Notes: a model not told the origin generated them from the letters alone. Numbered from the stretch's first letter, positions 43,483 through 53,634 are shown. The stretch is DNA of 64,000 nucleotides from Flavobacterium fluviatile (GCF_010645065.1 NZ_JAADZW010000004.1:124001-188000), one strand, 5' to 3'. Made by a program: numbers and translations.

Positions 43483-44463
43483 TTATTTAATTTCTGGTGT
43501 TATGTCATCTTCGTATCCGGATTGTGGTTGAATCGGTTTTGGTTTCTCTACTTTTTTATTTGTTTTTTTCATCATTTCACCAACCTGATTAGAAGCTGTA
43601 AACGATGCAACCATATTGTTTAACATGTCACTTCCGGCTTGTGGAGAGTTTGGTAACAAGATCAAATTAGAATTGGCATCAGCTCCAATTGCCTGTAGTG
43701 TATCATAATGCTGCGTTACTACAATCAGGGCAGAAGCTTCCTGAGAATTGATTCCCACATTGTTCAGAACTTCAACACTTTCTACTAATCCTCGTGCAAT
43801 TTCACGACGCTGATCTGCAATACCCTGACCTTGTAAACGTTTACTTTCTGCTTCAGCTTTTGCTTTTGCGACGATTCTGATTCTTGAACTTTCAGCTTCA
43901 AATTCTGCTGCCGTTTTTTCTCTGTCTGCAGCGTTGATTCTGTTCATTGCATTTTTTACCTGGATATCCGGATCAATATCGGTAACCAAAGTATTGATGA
44001 TATCATATCCATATGTTGACATTGCTTCGTTTAACTCACGTTTTACTGCAACTGCAATATCATCTTTTCTTTCAAAAACATCATCTAATTTTAGTTTAGG
44101 AACTTCGGCACGAACCACATCAAATACATATGAAGTAATCTGATCATGTGGATATTCAAGCTTGTAAAAAGCTTCATAAACCTTTTCCTGAATTACTTTA
44201 AACTGAACCGAAACTTTCATTTTGATAAAAACGTTGTCTCTGGTTTTGGTTTCGATGATTACATCTAACTGTTGAATCTTAAGATTTACGCGCCCTGCAA
44301 TTCTGTCAACTACCGGAATTTTAAGTTGCAACCCGGAATTTCTAACACTTTGAAATTTTCCAAATCTTTCAATAATTACAGAGGATTGTTGTTTTACTGT
44401 AAAGAATGATGATAGGAAAATAAAGAATGCAATTACAAAAATGATAATGAAAGGGATACTCAT
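43483..44463 (-). CDS. SPFH/band-7 (stomatin-like) membrane protein
   Basis: The 326-residue protein has one N-terminal membrane helix and the SPFH core: VKQQSSVIIERFGKFQSVRNSGLQLKIPVVDRI, then VFDVVRAEVPKLKLDDVFERKDDI and a Glu/Ala-rich helix (DREKTAAEFEAESSRIRIVAKAKAEAESKRLQGQGIADQRREIARG). It resembles QmcA/stomatin rather than HflK. Such proteins form ring-like cages and organise membrane proteins or proteases. No NfeD gene is adjacent. Confidence 0.9.
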   Translation of the reverse strand: MSIPFIIIFVIAFFIFLSSFFTVKQQSSVIIERFGKFQSVRNSGLQLKIPVVDRIAGRVNLKIQQLDVIIETKTRDNVFIKMKVSVQFKVIQEKVYEAFYKLEYPHDQITSYVFDVVRAEVPKLKLDDVFERKDDIAVAVKRELNEAMSTYGYDIINTLVTDIDPDIQVKNAMNRINAADREKTAAEFEAESSRIRIVAKAKAEAESKRLQGQGIADQRREIARGLVESVEVLNNVGINSQEASALIVVTQHYDTLQAIGADANSNLILLPNSPQAGSDMLNNMVASFTASNQVGEMMKKTNKKVEKPKPIQPQSGYEDDITPEIK

Positions 44464-44535
44464 AATGATATTGATTTAAGTTTTTATTGGTTGCTCAAAT
44501 TACGAAATTTCTTCTTATTTATTTTTTTAAAGCAT

Positions 44536-44577
44536 AAAAAAACGTCAGGCTCATTTCTCAATGTTTCCTGACGTTTC
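44536..44577 (-). terminator. Terminator of gltX
   Basis: Arms AAACGTCAGG (44540-44549) and CCTGACGTTT (44567-44576); the minus strand gives a T tract. Confidence 0.85.
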
Positions 44578-44598
44578 TATTTTTATTATTAAAATTAT

Positions 44599-46104
44599 TT
44601 ATAAAGTAGCAATCGCTTTCTGAATTCTCGAAATAGTTTCTTCTTTTCCGATGATTTCCACAATGTCAAATAGGTGAGGACCTTTTAATGCTCCAACTAA
44701 ACTAAGTCTGAAAGGCTGCATCACTTTACCCATTCCAATTTCGTTTTTAGTTAACCAATCTTTTACGATTGCTTCGATATTTGCTGAATCAAAACCATCA
44801 ATATATTCAAGTGTTGAAATCAATTCCTGCATTAAAACTGGAGTTTCTTCTTTCCAGTTTTTACTTGCTTTTTCATCATAAGTTGTTGGCGTCTGGAAAA
44901 AGAAATCTGTTAAATCCCAAAAATCTGAAACGAAATTTGCTCTTTCTTTAATCAAAGAAACAATTCTTGTAACGTCATATTTAGAAACATCAACACCTTT
45001 TTCAACTAAAATAGGAGTGAAGTCCTTCGCTAAATCAGCATCATTTTGTTTGATTAAATATTGGTGATTAAACCATTTGTTCTTTTCAGGATCAAATTTA
45101 GCTCCGGCTTTGTGAACTCGGTTTAAGTCAAAAGCTTCAACTAATTCATCAAGAGAAAATAATTCTTTATCAGTTCCGTCATTCCAACCTAAAAGAGCAA
45201 GGAAGTTTACAACAGCTTCCGGGAAAAATCCGTTTTCTCTGTAACCAGATGAGATGCCTTCTTCTGTTTTCCATTCTAATGGGAATACCGGGAAACCTAA
45301 TTTATCACCATCTCTTTTAGATAATTTACCATTTCCAACAGGTTTTAAAATCAAAGGTAAATGTGCAAATTCCGGAGCATCCCAGCCAAATGCTCTGTAT
45401 AATAAAACGTGAAGTGGCATAGAAGGCAGCCATTCTTCACCACGAATTACATGTGAAGTTTCCATCAAATGATCATCCACAATATTGGCTAAGTGATACG
45501 TTGGCATTCCGTCACTTTTGAACAAAACTTTATCATCAAGTAAATTGGTTTCGAATTTAACATCGCCACGAATAATGTCTTTTAAATGTAAAGTTTCATC
45601 AACCGGAGTTTTAAAACGGATTACATAATGCTCTCCATTTGCAATTCTTTTAGCAGTTTCTTCTGCAGAAATTACTAACGAAGTATCTAATTTTTCACGG
45701 TTGTGATGATTGTAAATAAATGTTTTTCCTTCTGCTTCGTGCTGCTTTCTGTGAGCATCTAAAGCTTCCGGAGTATCAAAAGCATAATATGCCCAACCCG
45801 AATTGATCAGTTGATCTGCATATTTTTGGTATAATTCTTTACGATCGCTTTGTCTGTATGGACCAAATTTTTCGTTCTTTCCAACAGTTTCTTCAGGAGC
45901 AATTCCTAACCATTCCAATGCTTCCATTATATATTCTTCAGCACCTGGAACAAAACGAGTCTGATCTGTATCTTCAATTCTTAAGTAGAATACACCATTA
46001 TTTTTTTTGGCAAATAAATAATTAAACAGGGCAGTACGAACTCCGCCAATATGTAATGGTCCTGTTGGACTTGGTGCAAAACGCACACGAACTTGCTTTG
46101 ACAT
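44599..46104 (-). CDS. gltX: Glutamyl-tRNA synthetase
   Basis: The 501-residue class I enzyme charges tRNA-Glu. HIGH is within RFAPSPTGPLHIGGVRTALFNYLFA and the KMSKS-type loop is KLSKRDGDKLG. The all-helical anticodon domain follows, of normal length. Both glnS and gltX are in this window, so this organism charges Gln directly and has no need for a mischarging GluRS role. A -7 element lies 18 bases upstream. Confidence 0.96.
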   Translation of the reverse strand: MSKQVRVRFAPSPTGPLHIGGVRTALFNYLFAKKNNGVFYLRIEDTDQTRFVPGAEEYIMEALEWLGIAPEETVGKNEKFGPYRQSDRKELYQKYADQLINSGWAYYAFDTPEALDAHRKQHEAEGKTFIYNHHNREKLDTSLVISAEETAKRIANGEHYVIRFKTPVDETLHLKDIIRGDVKFETNLLDDKVLFKSDGMPTYHLANIVDDHLMETSHVIRGEEWLPSMPLHVLLYRAFGWDAPEFAHLPLILKPVGNGKLSKRDGDKLGFPVFPLEWKTEEGISSGYRENGFFPEAVVNFLALLGWNDGTDKELFSLDELVEAFDLNRVHKAGAKFDPEKNKWFNHQYLIKQNDADLAKDFTPILVEKGVDVSKYDVTRIVSLIKERANFVSDFWDLTDFFFQTPTTYDEKASKNWKEETPVLMQELISTLEYIDGFDSANIEAIVKDWLTKNEIGMGKVMQPFRLSLVGALKGPHLFDIVEIIGKEETISRIQKAIATL

Positions 46105-46121
46105 TTGTATAAATTTTGATG

Positions 46122-46129
46122 CAAAGATA
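46122..46129 (-). promoter_or_regulatory. -7 element for gltX
   Basis: TATCTTTG on the minus strand, 18 bases upstream of the start at 46104. Confidence 0.55.
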
Positions 46130-46266
46130 CAACTCTGAATTAGAAAATTAGAAAATGTGTTTAATGAGATAATGTCTTGTCTGAAGCTTAATTGACTAAT
46201 TTTCTAATTAATCATTATCTAATTAAAATTACTACTTTTATAGGTTATAAATTAAACAGATTCATT

Positions 46267-49200
46267 TTGAAAACAACATCTGCCATATATCAAAAGCTGG
46301 AAGCTTTTATTAAAAAATATTACACCAATGAATTGATAAAAGGAGCACTTCTTTTTATTGGTTTTGGTCTTTTGTATTTTTTGTTTACGCTTTTTATTGA
46401 ATACTTTCTTTGGTTAAAACCTCTTGGAAGAACACTTTTATTCTGGCTTTTTATCGGGGTAGAAGTTTTTCTTTTGTTTCGTTTTATTATGTTTCCAATT
46501 TTTAAACTATTCAAACTTCAAAAAGGAATAGATTATAATCAGGCTTCGGCAATTATTGGAAACCATTTTACGGAAGTAAGTGATAAGCTGACGAACTTTT
46601 TGCAGCTTTCGTCTTCTGAGAATTCAGCTGAAAGTTCAGAATTGATGTTAGCTTCAATTGAGCAAAAAGCAAATTCATTGCAACCAATTCCGTTTGGAAA
46701 TGCAATCAATTTTAATTCAAACAGAAAATATTTACCATTGGCACTTGTTCCGGTTTTGCTTTTTGCGGTGTTTTATATTTCCGGAAACAGTAATATTATT
46801 TCTCAAAGTTTAAATAGGGTAGTACATTTTAATGCGACGTTTTTACCTCCGGCACCATTCAAATTTGTAGTGCTGAATCAAAATTTACAGACAGAACAGA
46901 ATAAAGATTTTATTATAAAAATGGAATCAATAGGAAACGTTGTACCCGAAAATGTAATGATTCATATTGGTGATGAAAGTTATTTTATGGAATCTTCTCA
47001 ACCGGGAAAGTTTGAATTCAAAATAGAAAAACCGGTTGAAAATCTTTCATTTTCTTTTGAAGGAAATTCAGTTTCATCTGAAGAATACGAATTAAAAGTA
47101 ATCACTGTTCCATCAATTGCCAACTTCGAAATGGTTCTGAATTTTCCATCATACTTAAAAAAGAAATCAGAAACAATTCAGGGAACCGGAAATGCTATCG
47201 TTCCCGAAGGTACTTTGGTAACCTGGAAAATGCACACTCAGGCGACTCAGGAAATTATTTGGAAGAATGAAAACTCAGTTTTTAAGTTTAACAAGTCAGA
47301 ATATGAGTTTAAATTGAGTAAAAATATAGCTCAAAATACAGAATATCAAATTCTTACTTCGAATAATAAGATTAAAAACTACGAGAAATTAGACTATCAG
47401 CTGTCTGTTATCAAAGATCAGCATCCAACAATTACTGTAGCACCTGCGCCAGACAGTTTGAAGCTAGATAAGAATTATGTTTTAGGAAGACTTGGTGATG
47501 ACTATGGTTTATCTAAATTACAGATTGTTTATTATGAGCGTAACAAACCACATACTGCAAAACGCGGAACCATTCCTGTAAAGCAAGCAATATTCGATCA
47601 GTTCGTTTTTAACTTCCCGAGCAATCTTGCAGTAGAAGAAGGAGTATCTTATGAATACTATTTTGAGATTTTTGATAACGATGCGCCACATGGTTTTAAG
47701 AGAACAAAGTCTTCTGTTTTTTCAGACAGAGTTGCTACAACGGATGAAATTCAGGATGCAGAATTGCAACAGCAAAATCAAAATATCAATAGTTTAGAGA
47801 AATCGTTAAAGAATCAGGAAAAACAGTTTTCTGAAATGGATAAAATCCAGAACACAGGAAAAGAAAAAAATAATCTGGAGTTTAAAGATCAGCAAAAAGT
47901 AAATGATTTTATCAAACGTCAGAAACAACAAGACGAAATGATGAAGCAGTTTGCTGAGAAAATGAACAAGAATTTAGACAAATTCAAAGACGACAAAAAG
48001 GATAAAACGGCTGAAGATTTACAAAAGCGTTTAGAGAATGCAGATAAAGATTTAGAGAAAAATCAAAAATTATTGGATGAATTAAAGAATCTAAATGATA
48101 AATTAAACAGCGAAGAGTTGTTTGATAAAATGGAAAAGTTTAAGCAAATCAGCAAAAATCAATCCAGAAATTTAGAACAATTAGTTGAATTAACCAAAAG
48201 ATTTTATGTAGAAAAGAAAGCTGAACAAGTTGCAGAAAAGTTAGATAAGCTTGCAGAAAAACAAGAACAGCTTTCTAATAAAGATAAAGAAAACACTTCT
48301 GAAAAACAGGAAGAGATCAATAAAACATTTGATAAAATTCAGGAGGATTTAAAAGAACTGAAAGAAGAAAACAACAGTTTAAAATCGCCTTTGGATATTC
48401 CGAAAGATGCTTCCAAAGAAAAAGATGTAGAAAATGATTTGAATAAAGCTTCAGAAGAATTAAATAAGAAGAATACTTCTTCGGCTAAGCCAAAACAAAA
48501 AAGTGCTTCAAAGAAAATGAAGTCTATGGCAGAGCAAATGAGTTCAAGTATGGAAGGCGGAGAGCAAGAACAATTAGAAGAAGATGTTGCAATGCTTCGT
48601 CAGATACTGGATAATCTTCTGGCTTATTCTTTATCCCAGGAGAATGTAATGAAGCAATTTAAGTCTATGAAATTAGGTTCTTCTATATATACTAAAAATA
48701 TAAAAATACAGCAAAATTTAAAACAACAGTTCAGACATGTTGATGATAGTTTGTTTGCATTGTCCCTACGTAACCCAAAAGTAGCAGAAGATGTAACCAA
48801 AGAAATTGGAAATGTTCAATATAATGTTGACAAAGCTATTGAATCTTTGACAGATGTACAGGTTCCAAAAGGAGTTTCGCATCAGCAATACGCTGTTTCA
48901 TCTGCAAACAAATTAGCCGATTTTTTGAGTGATCTTTTGAATAACATGCAGATGCAGATGTCTAAACCGGGAATGGGAAAACCAAAACCAGGAAACGGTC
49001 AAGGAATGCAGTTACCTGATATTATTCAAAAGCAAAAAGGTCTTGCCGATAAAATGAAAGACGGAATGAAACCGGGAGATAAACCGGGAGATAAACCGGG
49101 TCAAGGTCAGGGTCAAAAACCGGGACAAGGACAAAGTGGTCAGGGTAAAGATGGAAAAGAAGGTCAGGGAAATAGTGGTAATAATGGTTCTTCCGGGAAA

Positions 49201-49662
49201 GATGGCAAAAACGGTAAAGGTGAGAAGAACAGTAAAGAAGGTGATGACGGAGAAGGAGATGCTGAAAAGATAATGGAGATTTATAAAGAGCAGGTAAAAC
49301 TTCGTGAAGCTTTGCAAAAAGAATTGGCCAAAAAAGGATTAGATTCTCAGGGAAGATCTGTAATCGATCAAATGAAACAATCAGAAAAGCAACTTTTGAA
49401 TAAAGGATTTAAGAATGAGAACCTTCAAAGAATCTTAAACATTCAGCAGGAACTATTAAAATTAAATAATGCAGTTCAGCAACAAGGTCAGGATACGAAG
49501 CGTCAATCTGAAACAAGTAAGAATGAATTCTCTAATCGTTCAAATGCGTTACCAGGCATATTAACTGATTATTTAAATAGTGTAGAAATTTTAAATAGAC
49601 AATCACTACCTTTACGCTCAAATTTTAATCAAAAGGTTCAGGAATATTTTAATACAAAATGA
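46267..49662 (+). CDS. DUF4175 family large membrane protein
   Basis: The protein of about 1,130 residues has two to three N-terminal membrane helices, an extracytoplasmic-like beta region, long coiled coils (about 520-800 and 1020-1100) and a low-complexity Gly/Pro/Gln/Lys tract (KPGDKPGDKPGQGQGQ and on) near 960-1030. No in-frame ATG exists near the 5' end. I choose TTG at 46267, which gives LKTTSAIYQKLEAFIKKYYTN, the usual family N-terminus; a TTG at 46192 is also open. The family is common in Bacteroidota, with no proven function. The ybeY gene overlaps its stop by four bases. Confidence 0.82.
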   Translation: MKTTSAIYQKLEAFIKKYYTNELIKGALLFIGFGLLYFLFTLFIEYFLWLKPLGRTLLFWLFIGVEVFLLFRFIMFPIFKLFKLQKGIDYNQASAIIGNHFTEVSDKLTNFLQLSSSENSAESSELMLASIEQKANSLQPIPFGNAINFNSNRKYLPLALVPVLLFAVFYISGNSNIISQSLNRVVHFNATFLPPAPFKFVVLNQNLQTEQNKDFIIKMESIGNVVPENVMIHIGDESYFMESSQPGKFEFKIEKPVENLSFSFEGNSVSSEEYELKVITVPSIANFEMVLNFPSYLKKKSETIQGTGNAIVPEGTLVTWKMHTQATQEIIWKNENSVFKFNKSEYEFKLSKNIAQNTEYQILTSNNKIKNYEKLDYQLSVIKDQHPTITVAPAPDSLKLDKNYVLGRLGDDYGLSKLQIVYYERNKPHTAKRGTIPVKQAIFDQFVFNFPSNLAVEEGVSYEYYFEIFDNDAPHGFKRTKSSVFSDRVATTDEIQDAELQQQNQNINSLEKSLKNQEKQFSEMDKIQNTGKEKNNLEFKDQQKVNDFIKRQKQQDEMMKQFAEKMNKNLDKFKDDKKDKTAEDLQKRLENADKDLEKNQKLLDELKNLNDKLNSEELFDKMEKFKQISKNQSRNLEQLVELTKRFYVEKKAEQVAEKLDKLAEKQEQLSNKDKENTSEKQEEINKTFDKIQEDLKELKEENNSLKSPLDIPKDASKEKDVENDLNKASEELNKKNTSSAKPKQKSASKKMKSMAEQMSSSMEGGEQEQLEEDVAMLRQILDNLLAYSLSQENVMKQFKSMKLGSSIYTKNIKIQQNLKQQFRHVDDSLFALSLRNPKVAEDVTKEIGNVQYNVDKAIESLTDVQVPKGVSHQQYAVSSANKLADFLSDLLNNMQMQMSKPGMGKPKPGNGQGMQLPDIIQKQKGLADKMKDGMKPGDKPGDKPGQGQGQKPGQGQSGQGKDGKEGQGNSGNNGSSGKDGKNGKGEKNSKEGDDGEGDAEKIMEIYKEQVKLREALQKELAKKGLDSQGRSVIDQMKQSEKQLLNKGFKNENLQRILNIQQELLKLNNAVQQQGQDTKRQSETSKNEFSNRSNALPGILTDYLNSVEILNRQSLPLRSNFNQKVQEYFNTK

Positions 49663-50078
49663 TCAATTTTAATTACGAAACAGATTTTATTTTAGATAAC
49701 GAAGAAGCCTTTACAAATTGGTTAAGTGCTGTAATTGTTTCTGAAAAGAAAAACGAAGGAGAGATAAACTATATTTTTTGTGATGACGAATATCTTCATA
49801 AGATCAATGTAGAATATCTGGATCACGATACATTAACAGATATAATCAGTTTTGATTACACAGTTGGCAATGAGCTAAACGGAGATATTTTTGTTTCTGT
49901 AGAAAGGGTAGAAGATAATGCAAAAGATTTTAATGTTTCTTTTGAAGAAGAATTAAAACGAGTTCTGGTTCATGGTATATTACATTATTGTGGTTATAAA
50001 GACAAAACAGAAAGCGATGCAGATTTGATGCGTTCAAAAGAAGATGAAAAAATAGCTATGTTCCACGTGGAACTATAG
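49659..50078 (+). CDS. ybeY: Endoribonuclease YbeY (16S rRNA maturation and quality control)
   Basis: The 139-residue metalloenzyme has the zinc-binding signature VHGILHYCGYKDKTESD (a His-x3-His-x5-Asp/His-like motif near 108-124) and YLDHDTLTDIISFDY, which is the YbeY hallmark. It helps 16S rRNA 3' processing. Its ATG overlaps the DUF4175 stop. The last codons, MFHVEL and stop, coincide with a parS palindrome, so the sequence serves both coding and segregation. Confidence 0.92.
   Translation: MINFNYETDFILDNEEAFTNWLSAVIVSEKKNEGEINYIFCDDEYLHKINVEYLDHDTLTDIISFDYTVGNELNGDIFVSVERVEDNAKDFNVSFEEELKRVLVHGILHYCGYKDKTESDADLMRSKEDEKIAMFHVEL
50059..50074. other. parS-like site 1 (inside ybeY 3' end)
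   Basis: TGTTCCACGTGGAACT differs from the palindrome at the last base only. The consensus is TGTTnCACGTGnAACA, bound by ParB/Spo0J. It covers the codons for the C-terminal MFHVEL of YbeY. Confidence 0.8.
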
Positions 50079-50105
50079 TTTATATTTTTTTAATCAAAAA
50101 TTTTA

Positions 50106-50121
50106 TGTTCCACGTGAAACA
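50106..50121. other. parS-like site 2
   Basis: TGTTCCACGTGAAACA, a full consensus match. Confidence 0.88.
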
Positions 50122-50152
50122 TATTTTAATTGTGGTTTAATTTTTTTTATAA

Positions 50153-50168
50153 TGTTCCACGTGAAACA
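50153..50168. other. parS-like site 3
   Basis: TGTTCCACGTGAAACA, identical to site 2 and 47 bases further on. Confidence 0.88.
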
Positions 50169-50198
50169 TTAAGTTTTAAATCCTTTTATTTTGATGAT

Positions 50199-50214
50199 AG
50201 TTTCTCATGAAACG
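50199..50214. other. Degenerate parS-like site
   Basis: AGTTTCTCATGAAACG keeps the outer arms GTTTC and GAAAC but loses the central CACGTG. It lies 46 bases after site 3, in the same rhythm. Confidence 0.4.
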
Positions 50215-50237
50215 ATTACTAATTTTAAACTTTATAT

Positions 50238-50253
50238 GGTTCCACGTGGAACA
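50238..50253. other. parS-like site 4
   Basis: GGTTCCACGTGGAACA, one outer mismatch. Confidence 0.82.
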
Positions 50254-50299
50254 TAATAAATGTTTTTAAAACCTGAAATTTTAAATAAAAAAAAACAAC

Positions 50300-50315
50300 T
50301 GTTCCACGTGGAACA
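50300..50315. other. parS-like site 5
   Basis: TGTTCCACGTGGAACA, a perfect palindrome 77 bases upstream of the mnmG start. Confidence 0.9.
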
Positions 50316-50376
50316 AAAAAAATGAAATTTAATTCTGAGAACTGACTTAACCAGTTTTTAGAGAATAATAAAACAA

Positions 50377-52248
50377 ATGTTTTTAGAAGAATACGATGTT
50401 ATTGTAGTTGGTGCCGGTCATGCAGGATCTGAAGCTGCGGCTGCGGCTGCGAACCTTGGATCAAAAACTTTATTGGTGACAATGAGTTTGCAGAATATTG
50501 CCCAGATGTCTTGCAATCCCGCTATGGGAGGAATTGCAAAAGGCCAGATCGTTCGCGAAATTGATGCGCTTGGAGGTTACTCCGGTATTGTTTCAGACAG
50601 AACGGCGATTCAGTTTAAGATGTTGAATAAATCAAAAGGACCTGCAATGTGGTCGCCAAGAGTTCAGAGTGACAGAATGCGTTTTGCTGAAGAATGGAGA
50701 ATGATGCTCGAGGGAACTCCAAATCTTGATTTCTACCAGGAAATGGTTAAAGGTTTGATTATTGATAACGGAAAAATAAAAGGAATCAGAACTTCGCTTG
50801 GAGTTGAGATTCGTTCAAAATCTGTTGTTCTCACTAACGGAACTTTTCTAAACGGATTAATTCATATCGGGGATAAACAATTTGGTGGAGGCAGAGCGGG
50901 CGAGAGTGCCGCTTTCGGAATTACCGAAGATTTGGTTGCAGCAGGTTTTGAATCCGGAAGAATGAAAACAGGAACACCTCCAAGAGTAGATGGACGTTCT
51001 TTGGATTATTCGAAAATGAATGAAGAAAGAGGAGATGCGAAACCGGATAAGTTTTCGTATTCTGACTTTACGGTTCCGTTAACCCAACAGAGATCTTGTC
51101 ACATGACTTATACATCATTGGATGTTCATGATATTTTAAGATCAGGTTTTGATCGTTCGCCAATGTTTAATGGAAGAATAAAAAGTATAGGTCCAAGATA
51201 CTGTCCATCGATTGAAGATAAAATAAATCGTTTTGCAGATAAAGAAAGACATCAATTATTTGTGGAGCCTGAAGGATGGAAAACTTGTGAAGTTTACGTA
51301 AATGGATTTTCAACTTCGCTTCCGGAGGATATTCAGTTTAAAGCTTTACGTTCTGTAGCCGGTTTTGAAAATGTGAAATTTCTTCGTCCGGGCTATGCAA
51401 TCGAATATGATTATTTTCCGCCAACACAATTAAAACATACTTTAGAAACAAAGCTTGTTGAAGGCTTATATTTTGCCGGACAAATAAACGGAACAACAGG
51501 ATATGAAGAAGCAGCTTCGCAAGGTTTGATGGCCGGAATAAATGCACATTTAAAAGTTAATGAAAAAGCGCCGTTAATTTTGAAACGTGATGAAGCGTAT
51601 ATTGGAGTTTTGATTGATGACTTAATTACGAAAGGGACAGAAGAACCTTATCGTATGTTTACATCAAGAGCAGAATACAGAACATTGTTGCGACAAGATA
51701 ATGCCGATTTCAGATTGACACCACTATCATACGAAATAGGTTTAGCTTCTGAAGATCGTATGCGAAGAATGGAACATAAATTGAATGAGTCTGAAAAGAT
51801 GGTTGCTTTTTTTAAAGAAACAAGTGTTACCGTTGCAGAAGCTAATCCAATTTTGATTGAGAAAGAATCAGCTCCAATTTCGCAAGGAGATAAAATGTTT
51901 AAAGTTTTTTCGCGCCCACAAATTGAATTGGAAGATATGTTGAAATTTGAAAAAGTAGATGCTTATGTCAAAGAAAATAATCTGGATGAAGAAATTGTAG
52001 AGCAAGCGGTGATACAGGTTAAATATTCCGGATATATCGAAAAAGAAAGAAATAATGCAGATAAACTAAATCGTTTAGAGGAAGTAAAAATCCCTGAGAA
52101 TTTTGATTATCATAAAATAAAATCTATGTCTATCGAGGCAAAACAAAAATTAAGCAAAATTCGTCCGATTACAATTTCTCAGGCATCCAGAATAAGCGGT
52201 GTTTCTCCAAGTGATATTTCTGTTCTTTTAATTTATATGGGCAGGTAA
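50377..52248 (+). CDS. mnmG: tRNA uridine-5-carboxymethylaminomethyl modification enzyme MnmG (GidA)
   Basis: The 623-residue FAD enzyme modifies the wobble uridine of several tRNAs with MnmE. It starts with the FAD-binding [16 protein letters not shown], has [24 protein letters not shown], the catalytic Cys region RSCHMTYTS, and the C-terminal helical domain [25 protein letters not shown]. mnmG is near the chromosomal origin in many bacteria, in agreement with the parS cluster directly upstream. Confidence 0.97.
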   Translation: MFLEEYDVIVVGAGHAGSEAAAAAANLGSKTLLVTMSLQNIAQMSCNPAMGGIAKGQIVREIDALGGYSGIVSDRTAIQFKMLNKSKGPAMWSPRVQSDRMRFAEEWRMMLEGTPNLDFYQEMVKGLIIDNGKIKGIRTSLGVEIRSKSVVLTNGTFLNGLIHIGDKQFGGGRAGESAAFGITEDLVAAGFESGRMKTGTPPRVDGRSLDYSKMNEERGDAKPDKFSYSDFTVPLTQQRSCHMTYTSLDVHDILRSGFDRSPMFNGRIKSIGPRYCPSIEDKINRFADKERHQLFVEPEGWKTCEVYVNGFSTSLPEDIQFKALRSVAGFENVKFLRPGYAIEYDYFPPTQLKHTLETKLVEGLYFAGQINGTTGYEEAASQGLMAGINAHLKVNEKAPLILKRDEAYIGVLIDDLITKGTEEPYRMFTSRAEYRTLLRQDNADFRLTPLSYEIGLASEDRMRRMEHKLNESEKMVAFFKETSVTVAEANPILIEKESAPISQGDKMFKVFSRPQIELEDMLKFEKVDAYVKENNLDEEIVEQAVIQVKYSGYIEKERNNADKLNRLEEVKIPENFDYHKIKSMSIEAKQKLSKIRPITISQASRISGVSPSDISVLLIYMGR

Positions 52249-52267
52249 TAAAGTTTCAAGTTTCAGG

Positions 52268-52309
52268 TTTCAGGTTTTGGTTTGAACCTGAAATTTTGTT
52301 TTTTTTTGA
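52268..52309 (+). terminator. Terminator of mnmG
   Basis: Arms TTTCAGGTT (52268-52276) and AACCTGAAA (52285-52293) followed by a long T run. The GTTTCAGGTTTCAGGTTT stretch is also a dispersed repeat style in Flavobacteria. Confidence 0.75.
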
Positions 52310-52313
52310 TTGC

Positions 52314-52329
52314 AGTTTCAGGTGAAACT
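52314..52329. other. Degenerate parS-like site
   Basis: AGTTTCAGGTGAAACT has one changed central base (CACGTG to CAGGTG). Confidence 0.4.
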
Positions 52330-52352
52330 TGAAAGCTGAACCAATTTCAAAT

Positions 52353-52368
52353 TGTTCCACGTGAAACC
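52353..52368. other. parS-like site 6
   Basis: TGTTCCACGTGAAACC, one outer mismatch, between mnmG and the methyltransferase gene. The rest of 52369-52581 shows no gene or clear structure. Confidence 0.75.
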
Positions 52369-52581
52369 ATTTTGAAATAATTTAAATAACAATAGTTGAA
52401 AGAGTTTTTATTAGAAGATAAAGTATAATAATTTCAATTTGAATAACTGGTGTGCGAATAATGAAAAACAGCAGTTAAAATAAATTTGAAAAAAATAAAG
52501 AATTTAAATAAAAAGATCCTAAGAGATTTTCATTTTTAGTGTTTCTTATGAATTAAACCAAAAAATAACCAGAATAAAAAA

Positions 52582-53430
52582 ATGGACGTTTTAAACAAAA
52601 AGCATTTTCTTACTGTAAAAGACCATTCTGTTTCGAAAGAAATTTTTGAGTTGTATTATGATGAAAATCTGGATATGCTCATTACATCTCCACAGCCGGA
52701 TTTTGAAAATCTTGGGAGATATTACGAAAGTGAGGATTATATTTCGCACACAGATAACAAACGATCCGTTTTTGAAAAAGCGTATCATTTTGTAAAAAAT
52801 ATTGCTTTAAAAAATAAATTGAATCTCATCAATTTAGAACAATCTAAAAAAGGAAAAATTTTAGACATTGGAGCCGGAACAGGAGATTTTTTGTTAACTG
52901 CAAAAAATGACGGCTGGAAAACTATCGGAGTAGAACCAAGTGAAAAAGCAAAAGAAATTGCGAAAAGAAAAGGAATTTCATTTGTGGAAGAATTCAGTGA
53001 ATTGGAAAATAATTCTTTTGACGTAATTACAATGTGGCACGTTTTGGAACACGTACCAAATTTAGAATTACAAATTCAGGAATTGAAGCGATTATTGAAG
53101 CCAACTGGAACTTTAATTGTTGCGGTTCCAAATTTTAAATCCTACGACGCAAATCATTACGGTGAATTTTGGGCTGCTTTCGATGTGCCAATTCATTTTT
53201 GGCATTTCTCAAAAAAATCCATAAAATCTCTTTTTGAAAAAGTAGATATAAAATTAGAAAAAGTGCTTCCAATGAAATTCGATTCTTTTTATGTGAGCCT
53301 TTTGTCTGAAAAATATAAAACAGGAAAAATGAATTTCATTAAAGCATTTTTTATCGGTTTGCGATCAAATTTGAAAGCTTCCTCTACAAAAGAGTATTCA
53401 TCACACATTTATGTTCTAAAAAACTGCTAA
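52582..53430 (+). CDS. Class I SAM-dependent methyltransferase
   Basis: The 282-residue protein has motif I ILDIGAGTGDFLLTA, followed by TIGVEPSEKAKEIA (acid that binds SAM ribose) and VITMWHVLEHVPNLELQIQELKRLLKPTGTLIVAVPN. It fits Methyltransf_11/23-like enzymes. An N-terminal stretch (residues 1-70) with FELYYDENLDMLITSP is common to Flavobacterial members. The substrate is unknown. The 5' flank of 300 bases holds no gene. Confidence 0.88.
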   Translation: MDVLNKKHFLTVKDHSVSKEIFELYYDENLDMLITSPQPDFENLGRYYESEDYISHTDNKRSVFEKAYHFVKNIALKNKLNLINLEQSKKGKILDIGAGTGDFLLTAKNDGWKTIGVEPSEKAKEIAKRKGISFVEEFSELENNSFDVITMWHVLEHVPNLELQIQELKRLLKPTGTLIVAVPNFKSYDANHYGEFWAAFDVPIHFWHFSKKSIKSLFEKVDIKLEKVLPMKFDSFYVSLLSEKYKTGKMNFIKAFFIGLRSNLKASSTKEYSSHIYVLKNC

Positions 53431-53448
53431 AACTTATTTTAAGCGCAT

Positions 53449-53495
53449 TTAAGCCAATATTTTCTCTCAAGTAAGGGAAATTATTGGCTTTTTTT
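53449..53495 (+). terminator. Terminator of the methyltransferase gene
   Basis: Arms AAGCCAATA (53451-53459) and TATTGGCTT (53482-53490) with a T run. Confidence 0.8.
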
Positions 53496-53634
53496 AGAAT
53501 ACGCTTTTAAGAAGAGCTATTAAATCCGGTTTTAATAACGATATTTTATATTATCAAATTGTACTATAAAGAAAACTAATATCATAAAAAAACAGCATTT
53601 TTTAAACTTTATGTCGGTGCTATTTATTTTTTTA

